DNA from: AB-629-J13 sp964518835
Lineage (GTDB): Bacteria > Fidelibacterota > Marinisomatia > Marinisomatales > AB-629-J13
Assembly (NCBI GenBank): GCA_964518835.1
Contig: CAZFKU010000012.1
Span: 1-30,744, forward strand
Reading direction: 5' to 3'
DNA: 30,744 bases
In this document: piece by piece, positions 23,737 to 30,744 of the stretch
How the letters are laid out: the number at the start of each line of letters is the position of its first letter
How positions within the stretch are numbered: the stretch's first letter is position 1
Notes under the pieces: model-generated
The model's input: the letters and a program-made list of their open reading frames with translations, nothing else
What the model was told of the DNA's origin: nothing
Databases searched by the model: none
Position numbers and translations under genes: made by a program

Positions 23737-24207
23737 AAACTTAGTGTTTAAACACTCACGGACAATTTTTGGTACATATTGTGATATATCCCCTCCCAGT
23801 TCTGCAACTTCTTTCACTACAGAGGAATTTAAGTGAATATATTTTTCATCCGGAATCATCAGCATTGTGGAAATTTCAGGATTCAAATGATAATTCATTA
23901 ATGCCATTTGAAATTCAAATTCAAAATCGCTTACATGTCTTAGTCCCCGAATAATTGCTACTGCAGATTCTTTCACTGCAAATTCCACAACAAGTTTTCC
24001 GGTTGACATTACTTTTATATTTGGTATATTTTTTACGGATTCTTTCACAAGCATTTTTCTTTCATCTATTGAAAAAAGAGGTTTTTTCCTTGAATTTTCC
24101 GCTATTACAAAAACCAATTCATCGAAAATGGTTGAAGCACGTTTTGCAATATCCACATGTCCATTGTGAATAGGATCAAATGTTCCGGGATATATTATTT
24201 TTTTCAT
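23728..24207 (-). CDS. coaD: Phosphopantetheine adenylyltransferase
   Basis: The start is ATG 24207. The longer open frame from 24288 adds 27 non-conserved residues and sits inside rsmD, while MKKIIYPGTFDPIHNGH is the family's N-terminus. The 159-residue enzyme adds AMP to 4'-phosphopantetheine, the fourth step of coenzyme A synthesis. It shows the nucleotidyltransferase motif HNGH (14-17), RGLRHVSDFEFEFQ (87-100) and LNSSVVKEVA (126-135). GGAAG precedes the start by 6 bases, and ATGA overlaps the rsmD stop. The rsmD-coaD pair is a common arrangement. Confidence 0.96.
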   Translation of the reverse strand: MKKIIYPGTFDPIHNGHVDIAKRASTIFDELVFVIAENSRKKPLFSIDERKMLVKESVKNIPNIKVMSTGKLVVEFAVKESAVAIIRGLRHVSDFEFEFQMALMNYHLNPEISTMLMIPDEKYIHLNSSVVKEVAELGGDISQYVPKIVRECLNTKFKR

Positions 24208-24731
24208 TCTTTTCTTCCCACGTACACTTTTGTTTCTCCAAATACTTTTGTTTTTGCATGATAACTCAAATTGACCTTTCGGGAGCATTCAAAAATAAAT
24301 CTACCCTGCAAATTCAATTTATCCATGACCAAGTCAATGAATAAATCTAACTCCATTCCGGTGTTTCGGGTAAAATAATTATACGGAGGATCTGCAAAAA
24401 TCAGATCAAATGATTGACAGTTTTTCAGAAACCGAATAGCATCATTTTTTTTTACCTCAAACAGTCCACTGGGAAACAGGGATAAATTTGTTTGTAACAA
24501 TTTACAAATGTGTGGATTATTCTCAACAAAAATCACTGATGATGCTCCCCTGCTTGCAGATTCAAATCCCAAAATTCCGGTACCTGAAAATAAATCCAGA
24601 ACGGAACATTGTTCCAAGGAACCCAGTGAATCAAAAATGCTTTTACGAACTTTTGTTTGTGTCGGTCTGTATTTTTGTCTTGAAGATGTTCTTATTTTTA
24701 CACCCTTATAAATCCCACTGAGAATTCTCAT
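24204..24731 (-). CDS. rsmD: 16S rRNA (guanine966-N2)-methyltransferase
   Basis: The 175-residue protein starts MRILSGIYKG, the conserved RsmD opening. It has PTQTKVRKSIFDSL (23-36), the SAM-binding DLFSGTG (46-52), an acidic end at VEN (69-71) and the catalytic DPPY (114-117). It methylates N2 of G966 in 16S rRNA in the assembled 30S particle. Length agrees with the family. It follows the GspL/PilM-like gene by 6 bases and overlaps coaD by 4. Confidence 0.95.
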   Translation of the reverse strand: MRILSGIYKGVKIRTSSRQKYRPTQTKVRKSIFDSLGSLEQCSVLDLFSGTGILGFESASRGASSVIFVENNPHICKLLQTNLSLFPSGLFEVKKNDAIRFLKNCQSFDLIFADPPYNYFTRNTGMELDLFIDLVMDKLNLQGRFIFECSRKVNLSYHAKTKVFGETKVYVGRKE

Positions 24732-24737
24732 TTAATC

Positions 24738-26399
24738 TCAATCCATATGTATAACAGAAAGATAGATTGTCAAACCGGATTTCTTCCTATTGTCCGTTAA
24801 TGTTGTGTATTCAATTTTTCGTATGAGAACATTCCCTCCCAATTCTCTCATTTTAACTAATACGTCCAGAGGGGATTTAACATCTGAAAAACTCAAAATT
24901 AGGGGATCATATATAAATTTTCCACTCACTTTTTTCTCTAATTTCCTATGAGAAGTCAATGAATTGTTTTTTCCAAAAAATGAAATGATGTCTTCAATGG
25001 TTTGGATAAATGAATTAGGAATAGTTTTTTCTGTATGGAGAGTCAAATCTATTTGAAAGCGATTGTCATTTAATTTTCTTTCATTTTCAATCAGTCCTGA
25101 TGATGAGAATAAATGATGCAATGTATCAGTTGAACTGATAATTGTAAATTTATTATCAGATGAAGATAAAAATACTATATTTTTCAGTTCTATTTTTTTA
25201 AATGAAAAAAATGATGCATTTAAAATAGCCCGGGACAGGTTGTATTCTACATAGGGTTCAAATTGATGTACCCTTGATTCATTTGAAATTTGAGCTTTCG
25301 ATTTTTCGAAATTTTCTGTGGGATGAAATAATTTAATCAATTCCTCTCTCCAATTTTCTGTGTCACTATTCTTTAACATAATTAACCCTGTAAGGATAAT
25401 TAAAATCAAAACCGTGATCCATTTCGATCCGGTTTCCTTTGGTTTCTCGTTTTTAAATTTTTCCTTCTTATCCTTCATATAGTCAATTTCCGATTGGGAA
25501 CTTTGTATTTTCTTAATCGGTTCATCCTGATCCATGATATTTATGAAAGGATCTAAGTAATAATCCACATTATTTCCATTGGAATATTGAATAATAGACC
25601 TGTCCAGCGCATTTAGAATTCTATCAGGAATTTTCAATTTCATATCTATACTTTCGGTAACTACATTCTGGAATGGAGTTAGTTGTGAAATTTTCCTGTT
25701 TTTCCAGAATTTATTTTCCTCTATTTCTTCTGCTCGTAATATTTTATAATTCTCATCATTCACTTTGGTCATAATATCTTCAGCATTCCCAATAATATCG
25801 GTAAGGACAAAATTGTTTTTTCTTTTTACTATTTTACATGACATGATCCCTGTTTTAGTGAAACAGATCAACGAATCAGAGTTACCATCTTTAAATAATA
25901 TCCCATTCTCCCCTCCTTTAGTTTGAAAGATCAATTCAATAGGTTGAAATGAAATATTTATGAGTCCTGACTCATTTAATATATTATTCAATTGAGTTAA
26001 AATTAACCTCGGGAATGCAAAATAATAATAATTTATTTTTCCCGGAATGAACGTAAAGGAAAGCAGATTAGCTTGTGGTCCCCACCGTTTTCTTAACGTC
26101 CATAAAAGAAAATATTTTATGTCATTCTTATCAGAAATTTCCCCGATATTGATTGAATCTTTTTCCGTGAGTGAACCATCGAGAATTAAATTACATGTCA
26201 TTCCCTGGACATTATTAATTTCATCCACCTGGGAAATGGCAGTTCTTAAATCATTTTGAATTTCGTCAGGCTTAGATCTGATTGAGGATAAAGCAGAATG
26301 AAATTTAACCTTTACAAGAGAAAAAAGAACCGGTTTATCATCCTGATAATCCCATTGCGCACTATAAAGGGATGAATCAGTTATTATAAGAGTAAACAA
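24738..26399 (-). CDS. Large bitopic protein, GspL/PilM-PilN-like (type IV pilus or secretion assembly)
   Basis: The 553-residue protein has a cytosolic region (1-325), one membrane helix (about 327-342, WITVLILIILTGLIML) and an outside region (343-553). The N-terminal part has alternating strands and short helices with the late GGENGILFKDGNSDSLICFTKTG turn, which resembles the actin-like fold of PilM/GspL cytosolic domains. The C-terminal end (PLDVLVKMRELGGNVLIRKIEY...LTIYLSV) resembles a ferredoxin-like PilN/PilO/GspM repeat. In type IV pili these are separate proteins; here they would be one chain. The start appears to be TTG 26399: no ATG exists before Met67, and the upstream stop is 9 bases away. 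The neighbouring pilin-like and ComEA genes support the reading, which remains inference. Confidence 0.6.
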   Translation of the reverse strand: MFTLIITDSSLYSAQWDYQDDKPVLFSLVKVKFHSALSSIRSKPDEIQNDLRTAISQVDEINNVQGMTCNLILDGSLTEKDSINIGEISDKNDIKYFLLWTLRKRWGPQANLLSFTFIPGKINYYYFAFPRLILTQLNNILNESGLINISFQPIELIFQTKGGENGILFKDGNSDSLICFTKTGIMSCKIVKRKNNFVLTDIIGNAEDIMTKVNDENYKILRAEEIEENKFWKNRKISQLTPFQNVVTESIDMKLKIPDRILNALDRSIIQYSNGNNVDYYLDPFINIMDQDEPIKKIQSSQSEIDYMKDKKEKFKNEKPKETGSKWITVLILIILTGLIMLKNSDTENWREELIKLFHPTENFEKSKAQISNESRVHQFEPYVEYNLSRAILNASFFSFKKIELKNIVFLSSSDNKFTIISSTDTLHHLFSSSGLIENERKLNDNRFQIDLTLHTEKTIPNSFIQTIEDIISFFGKNNSLTSHRKLEKKVSGKFIYDPLILSFSDVKSPLDVLVKMRELGGNVLIRKIEYTTLTDNRKKSGLTIYLSVIHMD

Positions 26400-26408
26400 T
26401 AATGAATA

Positions 26409-27143
26409 CTATTTAGACCAGCTCAGGATTCCGTCTTCAATATGTCCGTGGTTTTGTGCTTTTAATGAAAAAATTAAAAATCTTGGTTCTTTATAAATGT
26501 CTTCAATGGGAGATTGAATCTTTAATTTATTTTCCACAAATTCTATTTTATATGGTTGAGAGGTCAAAGGACAATAAAACATGGAAGTGTCAGGCATAAA
26601 GGTTTCGTAATAATCAACCACTTCCACACGGCTTACGGATTCCTCTCCCAATATATTACGAAATGTTTCAGAATCTAACATCTCAGGTAGATTTTTTTTC
26701 TGTATATAAACTGTATCATTTCTGGACAACTGCTCAGAAAATGTTACCACTTTTACTGTTGTATCCATAATGGTATCCCTGCGAAATCTTTGAAACCCGA
26801 ATGTTGTATCAAATTCAACATCAAATCCCTCAGTAATTTTCAAGGAGATGTTGTTTTGTTTTAGTCCCAATATTTGTTGATCAAGATAGGTCGAATCAGC
26901 CGTAAGTGAATCTCTTACTGCATTTACAACATTCATCGCCCAAAGACCATCTGTGGCATAATCCCCCGTCAGGGTTTTATAAAATTCCTGAATATGGTGA
27001 ATTGTATTCATCCTGAAATGGCTCAAATTTTCATATTGGTTTTCTTCCTCCCAAATGGAAACAGGGACATAAATAACAAACAGGATAAATATTAATCCGA
27101 AAACAATTATTAATTCAATAAGGTCGTTTAATCTTCTATTCAT
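26409..27143 (-). CDS. Pilin-like membrane-anchored protein with a C-P-x-T-x-x-P-Y motif
   Basis: ATG 27143 is used; it overlaps the comEA stop by 8 bases, whereas a TTG start at 27164 would overlap by 29. The 244-residue protein has an N-terminal membrane helix (about 9-29, ELIIVFGLIFILFVIYVP) and an outside domain beginning IWEEENQYENLSHFRMNTI. Near residue 205 it has FYCPLTSQPYKIEF, like the C-P-x-T-G-x-P-Y-x-I segment common in pseudopilin-type proteins of Chlorobiota/Ignavibacteria-like genomes. There is no clear prepilin peptidase site (Gly-Phe-Thr-x-x-Glu), so it may be pilus-associated rather than a pilin. It lies between comEA and the GspL/PilM-like gene. I do not recognise a named family. 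Confidence 0.6.
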   Translation of the reverse strand: MNRRLNDLIELIIVFGLIFILFVIYVPVSIWEEENQYENLSHFRMNTIHHIQEFYKTLTGDYATDGLWAMNVVNAVRDSLTADSTYLDQQILGLKQNNISLKITEGFDVEFDTTFGFQRFRRDTIMDTTVKVVTFSEQLSRNDTVYIQKKNLPEMLDSETFRNILGEESVSRVEVVDYYETFMPDTSMFYCPLTSQPYKIEFVENKLKIQSPIEDIYKEPRFLIFSLKAQNHGHIEDGILSWSK

Positions 27144-27564
27144 TTGTTTTCTCTTCAATTTCAATTGTAATCAGGGAAAAAATTTGTTCCATTGTTTTTT
27201 CACCAATTCCTTTAACGTTCTTCAACTCATTTACTGATGAAAATTTACCATAATCTTCTCTATATCTTATAATTCTTTCAGCCGTTACCGGACCAATCTT
27301 TGGTAAAGAAATCAATTCATCTTTGGTAGCATTATTGATGTTAATTAATCCAGTATTAAAAGGAACCGGTTCAGGGGTATCTAATACTTTTTTATCATTG
27401 TAAACTGAATGAGCTAAGGATTTAAATCCCGATTCATCATGGTTAATTGGTGAAGATCGGAAAAAATAGGTCTTATTCCTAATCGTACCAATAATGATTC
27501 CCACAACAAAAAAAGCAGACAGAAAGAGAATAACTTTCTTTTCCTGCTGAGTGAATATCTTCAT
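27136..27564 (-). CDS. ComEA-like helix-hairpin-helix DNA-binding protein
   Basis: The 142-residue protein has an N-terminal membrane anchor (about 11-27), a linker, and a double helix-hairpin-helix domain (76-136): INNATKDELISLPKIGPVTAERII then FSSVNELKNVKGIGEKTMEQI. The two GIG/GIGP hairpins grip the DNA backbone. ComEA binds incoming duplex DNA in the periplasm or at the membrane during transformation. One base separates it from dnaJ, and it overlaps the next gene by 8. Similar short proteins occur in many non-competent bacteria, so the uptake role is likely but not certain. Confidence 0.88.
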   Translation of the reverse strand: MKIFTQQEKKVILFLSAFFVVGIIIGTIRNKTYFFRSSPINHDESGFKSLAHSVYNDKKVLDTPEPVPFNTGLININNATKDELISLPKIGPVTAERIIRYREDYGKFSSVNELKNVKGIGEKTMEQIFSLITIEIEEKTNE

Positions 27565-27565
27565 C

Positions 27566-28657
27566 TTAAAACTTTACCTTGGAAAAGGATGTTTTATCCT
27601 TACCATTTAAATCAGCCAATTTATTGAATAATTCCTTTTCCTGTTTTTTGAGAGATTGAGGTGTTTTGAGTTGAATTCGTACTAACTGGTCACCCCGATT
27701 TCCACCTCTTAATTTCGGGAATCCTTTTCTTTTCATTCTCAATATCTGGCCGGATTGAATCCCTACAGGAATGGTCAAGGATGCCTTACCTTCCAGGGTA
27801 GGGATTTGAATTTTATCACCCAGGGCCGCCTGAGAAAAAGATAACTGGACCTCAATAAATACATCCCGTTCATTCCGGGTAAAATATTTGTGGGGAATTT
27901 CTTCAAAAAAAATGACCAGGTCCCCCGGATGAACCCCACCATGACCAAAATGTCCTTTCCCATCAAATGTCATATAATTTCCGTCTTCAATCCCGGATGG
28001 AATTTTGACAAGAATTGTCTGTTCATCCAAAATTAATCCATCCGGACCTGCATGTCTTGAACGATTTCCAACTTGCTTTCCTGTACCGTTACAATGAGGA
28101 CATACTGTTGTACTGCGCATTTGTCCAAGGAATGATTGTGTCACCCGGGTTACCTGTCCCGAACCACCGCAATGTCTGCAGTTGATAAAAGTTGTTTCCG
28201 GATCAGGAATCCTGCGTTTATATTTCACTTTTTTTTCAATTCCGGATAAAATCTCTTCAAAATTTATCTTCAATTTTATTTTAATATCTGATCCACGGGT
28301 TCGGGATCGTCTTGTTTGTCCGCCTCCAAAAAAAGATTCGAAAGGACTCCCTCCAAAAATATCTCCAAATTGATCAAAAATGTCATCCATGGACATATGA
28401 AATCCACTAAATCCCTGAGCTCCGCCCTGGTCCCCCATTCCTACACCGGCATGACCAAACTGATCATATTGTGCCCTCTTTTGTTCATCTCTTAGAATGG
28501 AGTATGCCTCTGCAGCTTCTTTAAAATTTTGTTCAGCTTTCTTATCTCCCGGATTCTTGTCTGGATGGTATTTCATCGCAACTTTACGGTAAGCTTTTTT
28601 AATCTCATCTTTTGAAGCAGATTTACTCACTCCAATTACATCATAAAGGTCCTTCAT
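27566..28657 (-). CDS. dnaJ: Chaperone DnaJ with only two of four zinc motifs
   Basis: The 363-residue protein has a J domain (1-70, HPD at 31-33), a Gly/Phe-rich linker (about 71-113), a zinc region and the C-terminal substrate domains. It stimulates DnaK ATPase and delivers unfolded clients. Canonical DnaJ has four CxxCxGxG motifs; here only CRHCGGSG (160-167) and CPHCNGTG (186-193) remain. By order they are motifs II and III, which form zinc centre 2, the one tied to DnaK function in E. coli. Motifs I and IV are replaced (RRIPDPETTF and NRSRHAGPDG), and no other cysteines exist. It overlaps grpE by 4 bases (ATGA). Confidence 0.95.
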   Translation of the reverse strand: MKDLYDVIGVSKSASKDEIKKAYRKVAMKYHPDKNPGDKKAEQNFKEAAEAYSILRDEQKRAQYDQFGHAGVGMGDQGGAQGFSGFHMSMDDIFDQFGDIFGGSPFESFFGGGQTRRSRTRGSDIKIKLKINFEEILSGIEKKVKYKRRIPDPETTFINCRHCGGSGQVTRVTQSFLGQMRSTTVCPHCNGTGKQVGNRSRHAGPDGLILDEQTILVKIPSGIEDGNYMTFDGKGHFGHGGVHPGDLVIFFEEIPHKYFTRNERDVFIEVQLSFSQAALGDKIQIPTLEGKASLTIPVGIQSGQILRMKRKGFPKLRGGNRGDQLVRIQLKTPQSLKKQEKELFNKLADLNGKDKTSFSKVKF

Positions 28658-29211
28658 TTTTTATTTACTATAACTTTTGCATGTCGAATCACTTTATCCT
28701 TATACCGATATCCTTTTTCAAATACTTCTAATATTTCACCCTCCTTTTTCTTTTTATCGGTCTTCGTCATCATAGCATCATGCAGTTCAGCATCTAAAAT
28801 ATCACCCGGCTCTCCAAATGATTTCACCTGTGTATCTTCAAAAAACTTAATAAATTTTTTAAACACCATTTCTCCTCCCTCTTTCAGGGAAGCATAATTC
28901 ATATTTCCTTCACTTTTCCCAGTAGCATGAAGCATACGATCAAAATCATCTATAATAGGCAATATTTTTTCAATAAATCTCAATCCGTCATATTCTAAAT
29001 ATTGGATAATCTCTTTTTCTTTTCTTCTTCTAAAATTATCAAATTCCGCTTTCAACCTCAGATGTTTGTCCTCCAAAATGGATAACTGACTTTGTAACTC
29101 AGCCATTTTTTCTTTTTTCTTTAATTTTGGTTTGACGATTTTCTTTTTTTTAGGTTCACCGTTTTTTGACATAGCGGCTTCCTGACCATTTTTAACTTTA
29201 TCAGCACACAT
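28654..29211 (-). CDS. grpE: Nucleotide exchange factor GrpE
   Basis: The 185-residue protein has a charged N-terminal tail (1-35), a long coiled coil (about 36-85, with RLKAEFDNFRRRKEKE) and the C-terminal beta-wing (GEPGDILDAELHDAMM, VFEKGYRYKDKVIRHAKVIV). GrpE releases ADP from DnaK. ATG 29211 overlaps the hrcA stop by 11 bases and has GAGG 9 bases ahead. ATG 29172 has AGGA 7 bases ahead and is an equally good start, giving 172 residues. It is followed directly by dnaJ; dnaK, usual between the two, is not here. Confidence 0.95.
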   Translation of the reverse strand: MCADKVKNGQEAAMSKNGEPKKKKIVKPKLKKKEKMAELQSQLSILEDKHLRLKAEFDNFRRRKEKEIIQYLEYDGLRFIEKILPIIDDFDRMLHATGKSEGNMNYASLKEGGEMVFKKFIKFFEDTQVKSFGEPGDILDAELHDAMMTKTDKKKKEGEILEVFEKGYRYKDKVIRHAKVIVNKK

Positions 29212-30232
29212 GGGACATTACCTCTGCTAAATAGTTTAAAGTTTTATTAATCTGATGATAAGGGATCCGGGTTGGACCGACAATTGCTATCTGTCCCATC
29301 AACTGTTCTCCCTTAAAGGGTGTTGACACAATAGAACAATGATCCATTAAATTAAAATCATTTTCATCACCAATGAGAGTAAACCCATCGTCATCTTGAA
29401 AGGATTTAAAACAAGATTGAAATTTTTCGGAATCAAGTGCTTCCAAAGTTTTTCGGATAGTAGATGCTTCCTGAAATTCCGGTTGTTTGAGTAATTCATG
29501 AATATTGGAAGTGTAAATAACCGGTTCTTCCCCTTGAGTGTCCTTGATTGTTGGATGTTCAATTAATATCTGTACAATCTCATGGTGAAAAATGTCAGAT
29601 TCTTTCAACCTTCCTTTTATGCTTCCATTAATTTCATTTAAAGTCAATCCCAGTAATTTTTCTTTCAGCAGTTCGGCGATTTTATCTATTTCCTTTTTTT
29701 TGATCTCACATTTTAGATTTAATACAATATTTTTTATGAGACCTGATTCAAGTGCCAAAACGACCAACACCCTTTCTGAGGAAATATGAACTAATTCAAT
29801 ATCAATGAGAACGCTTTTTTCAATCCCGGAAAGCATGACCAACCCGAATAACTTCGTAATTTCTGACAAAAGGGTTGCGGTTGTTTCCATTAATAAATCA
29901 ACATTAGATGAAATAGACTTTAATTTTTTAAAATGGTTTTTATAACCCTGGATGAAATGGGAGGATAATTTTGAATCAAATTTGTCCACATAATAACGAT
30001 ATCCCTGATTTGTTGGGGTTCTCCCTGAAGAGGTATAAATATGTGTCAGTAAATTGTACGACTCTAATTTCGCTAAAATATTTCTGATGGTTGCAGAACT
30101 GAATCTAAAAGTATATTGCTCCTTCAAAAATTTTGAACCCACCGGTTGATTTAAAGTAATAAATTCATCAATTGTTGCCTTCAATACTTTTTTATCCCGC
30201 TGAGTTAAACTGTATTTTTTGTGTTTAATCAT
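29201..30232 (-). CDS. hrcA: Heat-inducible transcription repressor HrcA
   Basis: The 343-residue protein has the HrcA winged helix at its start (LTQRDKKVLKATIDEFI, GSKFLKEQYTFRFSSATIRNILAKLE; 9-58, then SSGRTPTNQGYRYYVD), a GAF-like inserted region, and the C-terminal NxxDHCSIVSTPF and GQIAIVGPTRIPY segments. HrcA represses chaperone genes by binding CIRCE and is stabilised by GroEL. The ATG has AGGA only 1 base upstream, and the promoter box puts the transcript start close to it, so initiation may be nearly leaderless. I see no CIRCE element in the 64-base gap to ftsX. Confidence 0.96.
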   Translation of the reverse strand: MIKHKKYSLTQRDKKVLKATIDEFITLNQPVGSKFLKEQYTFRFSSATIRNILAKLESYNLLTHIYTSSGRTPTNQGYRYYVDKFDSKLSSHFIQGYKNHFKKLKSISSNVDLLMETTATLLSEITKLFGLVMLSGIEKSVLIDIELVHISSERVLVVLALESGLIKNIVLNLKCEIKKKEIDKIAELLKEKLLGLTLNEINGSIKGRLKESDIFHHEIVQILIEHPTIKDTQGEEPVIYTSNIHELLKQPEFQEASTIRKTLEALDSEKFQSCFKSFQDDDGFTLIGDENDFNLMDHCSIVSTPFKGEQLMGQIAIVGPTRIPYHQINKTLNYLAEVMSHVC

Positions 30233-30239
30233 ATCCTAA

Positions 30240-30269
30240 AAATTAGTCAGGTCGTTAATCTATTGTCAA
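30240..30269 (-). promoter_or_regulatory. Possible promoter of the hrcA operon
   Basis: TTGACA (complement of 30264-30269) is a perfect -35 box. TAATTT (complement of 30240-30245), 18 bases on, is a moderate -10. Transcription would begin within a few bases of the hrcA start codon. No inverted repeat of the CIRCE type overlaps it. Confidence 0.45.
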
Positions 30270-30296
30270 GGAAGTACAGTTCATTTTTGCATAAAT

Positions 30297-30744
30297 TTAC
30301 AAGAATTTTGATACCGCTTTTATACTACCTATAAAACCAATAGTTATTGAGACGATTGCTAACCACACCGGCAATAATTCACCCATAAATAACTGAATAG
30401 AAACCCACTCATTCAGCATACGGTTTATTTCATTCACTATCAAGATTAACAATCCGTATGATAGGAAAGCTCCAATGATCGATTGAAGCATCCCCTCAAA
30501 TATAAAAGGAATTTTTACAAAAAGATTTGTAGCTCCAATCAATTTTAAGTTCCGAATTAATTCGGAACGTGCATAAATGGTCAGTTTAACTGTATTGGTA
30601 ATAAAAATAATGGATATCAGCAGGACAATCGCTACCAGAATTTTCATAAACCCCAAAAAATAATTGTGCAGAGACTCCACCCTTGAAATCAAATGTCCCT
30701 GATAATAAATGGATGAAACCCCCTTTAAATTTTTAATTTTCTTC
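30297..30744 (-). CDS. ftsX: Cell-division ABC-type permease FtsX, C-terminal part (5' end beyond window)
   Basis: The frame stays open to the window edge, so the TTG at 30692 is not the start; codons upstream read KKIKNLKGVSSIYYQGH. The visible 148 residues contain a membrane helix (ILVAIVLLISIIFITNTV), the FtsX signature ARSELIRNLKLIGATNLFVKIPFIFEGMLQSIIGA, and two further membrane helices. FtsX pairs with the ATPase FtsE to control peptidoglycan hydrolases at the septum. It is on the same strand as hrcA, 64 bases upstream, with its own promoter box between them. Confidence 0.85.
   Translation of the reverse strand, partial: KKIKNLKGVSSIYYQGHLISRVESLHNYFLGFMKILVAIVLLISIIFITNTVKLTIYARSELIRNLKLIGATNLFVKIPFIFEGMLQSIIGAFLSYGLLILIVNEINRMLNEWVSIQLFMGELLPVWLAIVSITIGFIGSIKAVSKFL

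Noticed and set aside
24207..24288. Longer coaD start at 24288
   Set aside because: It adds 27 residues absent from the family and lies within rsmD; the ATGA junction and GGAAG site support 24207.
30233..30296. CIRCE element before hrcA
   Set aside because: Looked for GCACTC/GAGTGC repeats; none is present in the gap.
30692..30692. TTG at 30692 as a gene start
   Set aside because: The frame continues upstream with FtsX-like residues to the window edge, so the gene is simply cut by the window.

Overview
This is a low-GC, gene-dense stretch of chromosome from a Gram-negative, diderm bacterium. Several proteins carry lipoprotein or secretion signals, and there is a lone FtsX and a Spy-like periplasmic protein. 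Clear Shine-Dalgarno sites (for example AAGGAG at 6335-6340) and TTGACA/TATAAT-like promoter boxes argue against Bacteroidota proper. Overall gene style fits the wider Fibrobacterota-Chlorobiota-Bacteroidota area or Marinimicrobiota (SAR406). No rRNA or marker tree is available here, so this placement is inference.

Region 1 (1-1787, + strand): the end of rmuC, a small lipoprotein gene, a short MscS channel, the wreck of a second lipoprotein gene, and about 440 bases of palindromic intergenic repeat debris. Region 2 (1788-7370): a large UvrD-type helicase fused to an iron-sulphur PD-(D/E)XK nuclease on the - strand. It is divergent from a four-gene envelope-stress-type operon (ECF sigma factor, single-TM protein, Spy-like periplasmic protein, lipoprotein) that ends at a strong terminator. 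Region 3 (7371-11441, -): the three-gene transhydrogenase operon pntAA-pntAB-pntB, plus thiI. Region 4 (11538-13567, +): cutA, a Trk/RCK potassium channel and a DUF998-like membrane protein. Region 5 (13616-16021, -): leuS.

Region 6 (16281-16763, -) is the oddest stretch. An intact tRNA-Pro(CGG) is followed three bases later by a small GIY-YIG nuclease ORF. That ORF's stop codon lies inside a second, damaged tRNA copy, which is itself followed by a dead copy of the nuclease start. A further tRNA fragment lies on the other side. Region 7 (16801-19648, -): an envelope cluster of a DUF2914 protein, a phosphodiester glycosidase, a GT2 glycosyltransferase and a YqaA/DedA membrane protein. Next comes tRNA-Ser(GCT).

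Region 8 (20034-23678, -): fmdB-icd-obgE-dprA. Region 9 (23698-30232, -) is a tight eight-gene unit: hrcA-grpE-dnaJ-comEA-(pilin-like)-(GspL/PilM-like)-rsmD-coaD. Its junctions overlap or leave at most 9 bases. A TTGACA box lies in front and a rho-independent terminator overlaps the coaD stop. It joins the heat-shock repressor and co-chaperones to what look like DNA-uptake or type IV pilus parts. The window ends inside ftsX.

Common threads are NADPH supply (NADP-isocitrate dehydrogenase and transhydrogenase), DNA uptake and processing (ComEA, DprA, RmuC, helicase-nuclease) and envelope maintenance. No CRISPR array, prophage or insertion sequence was seen. The best candidate for something little described is the tRNA/GIY-YIG tandem. 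The heat-shock/competence operon with a half-zinc DnaJ comes second.
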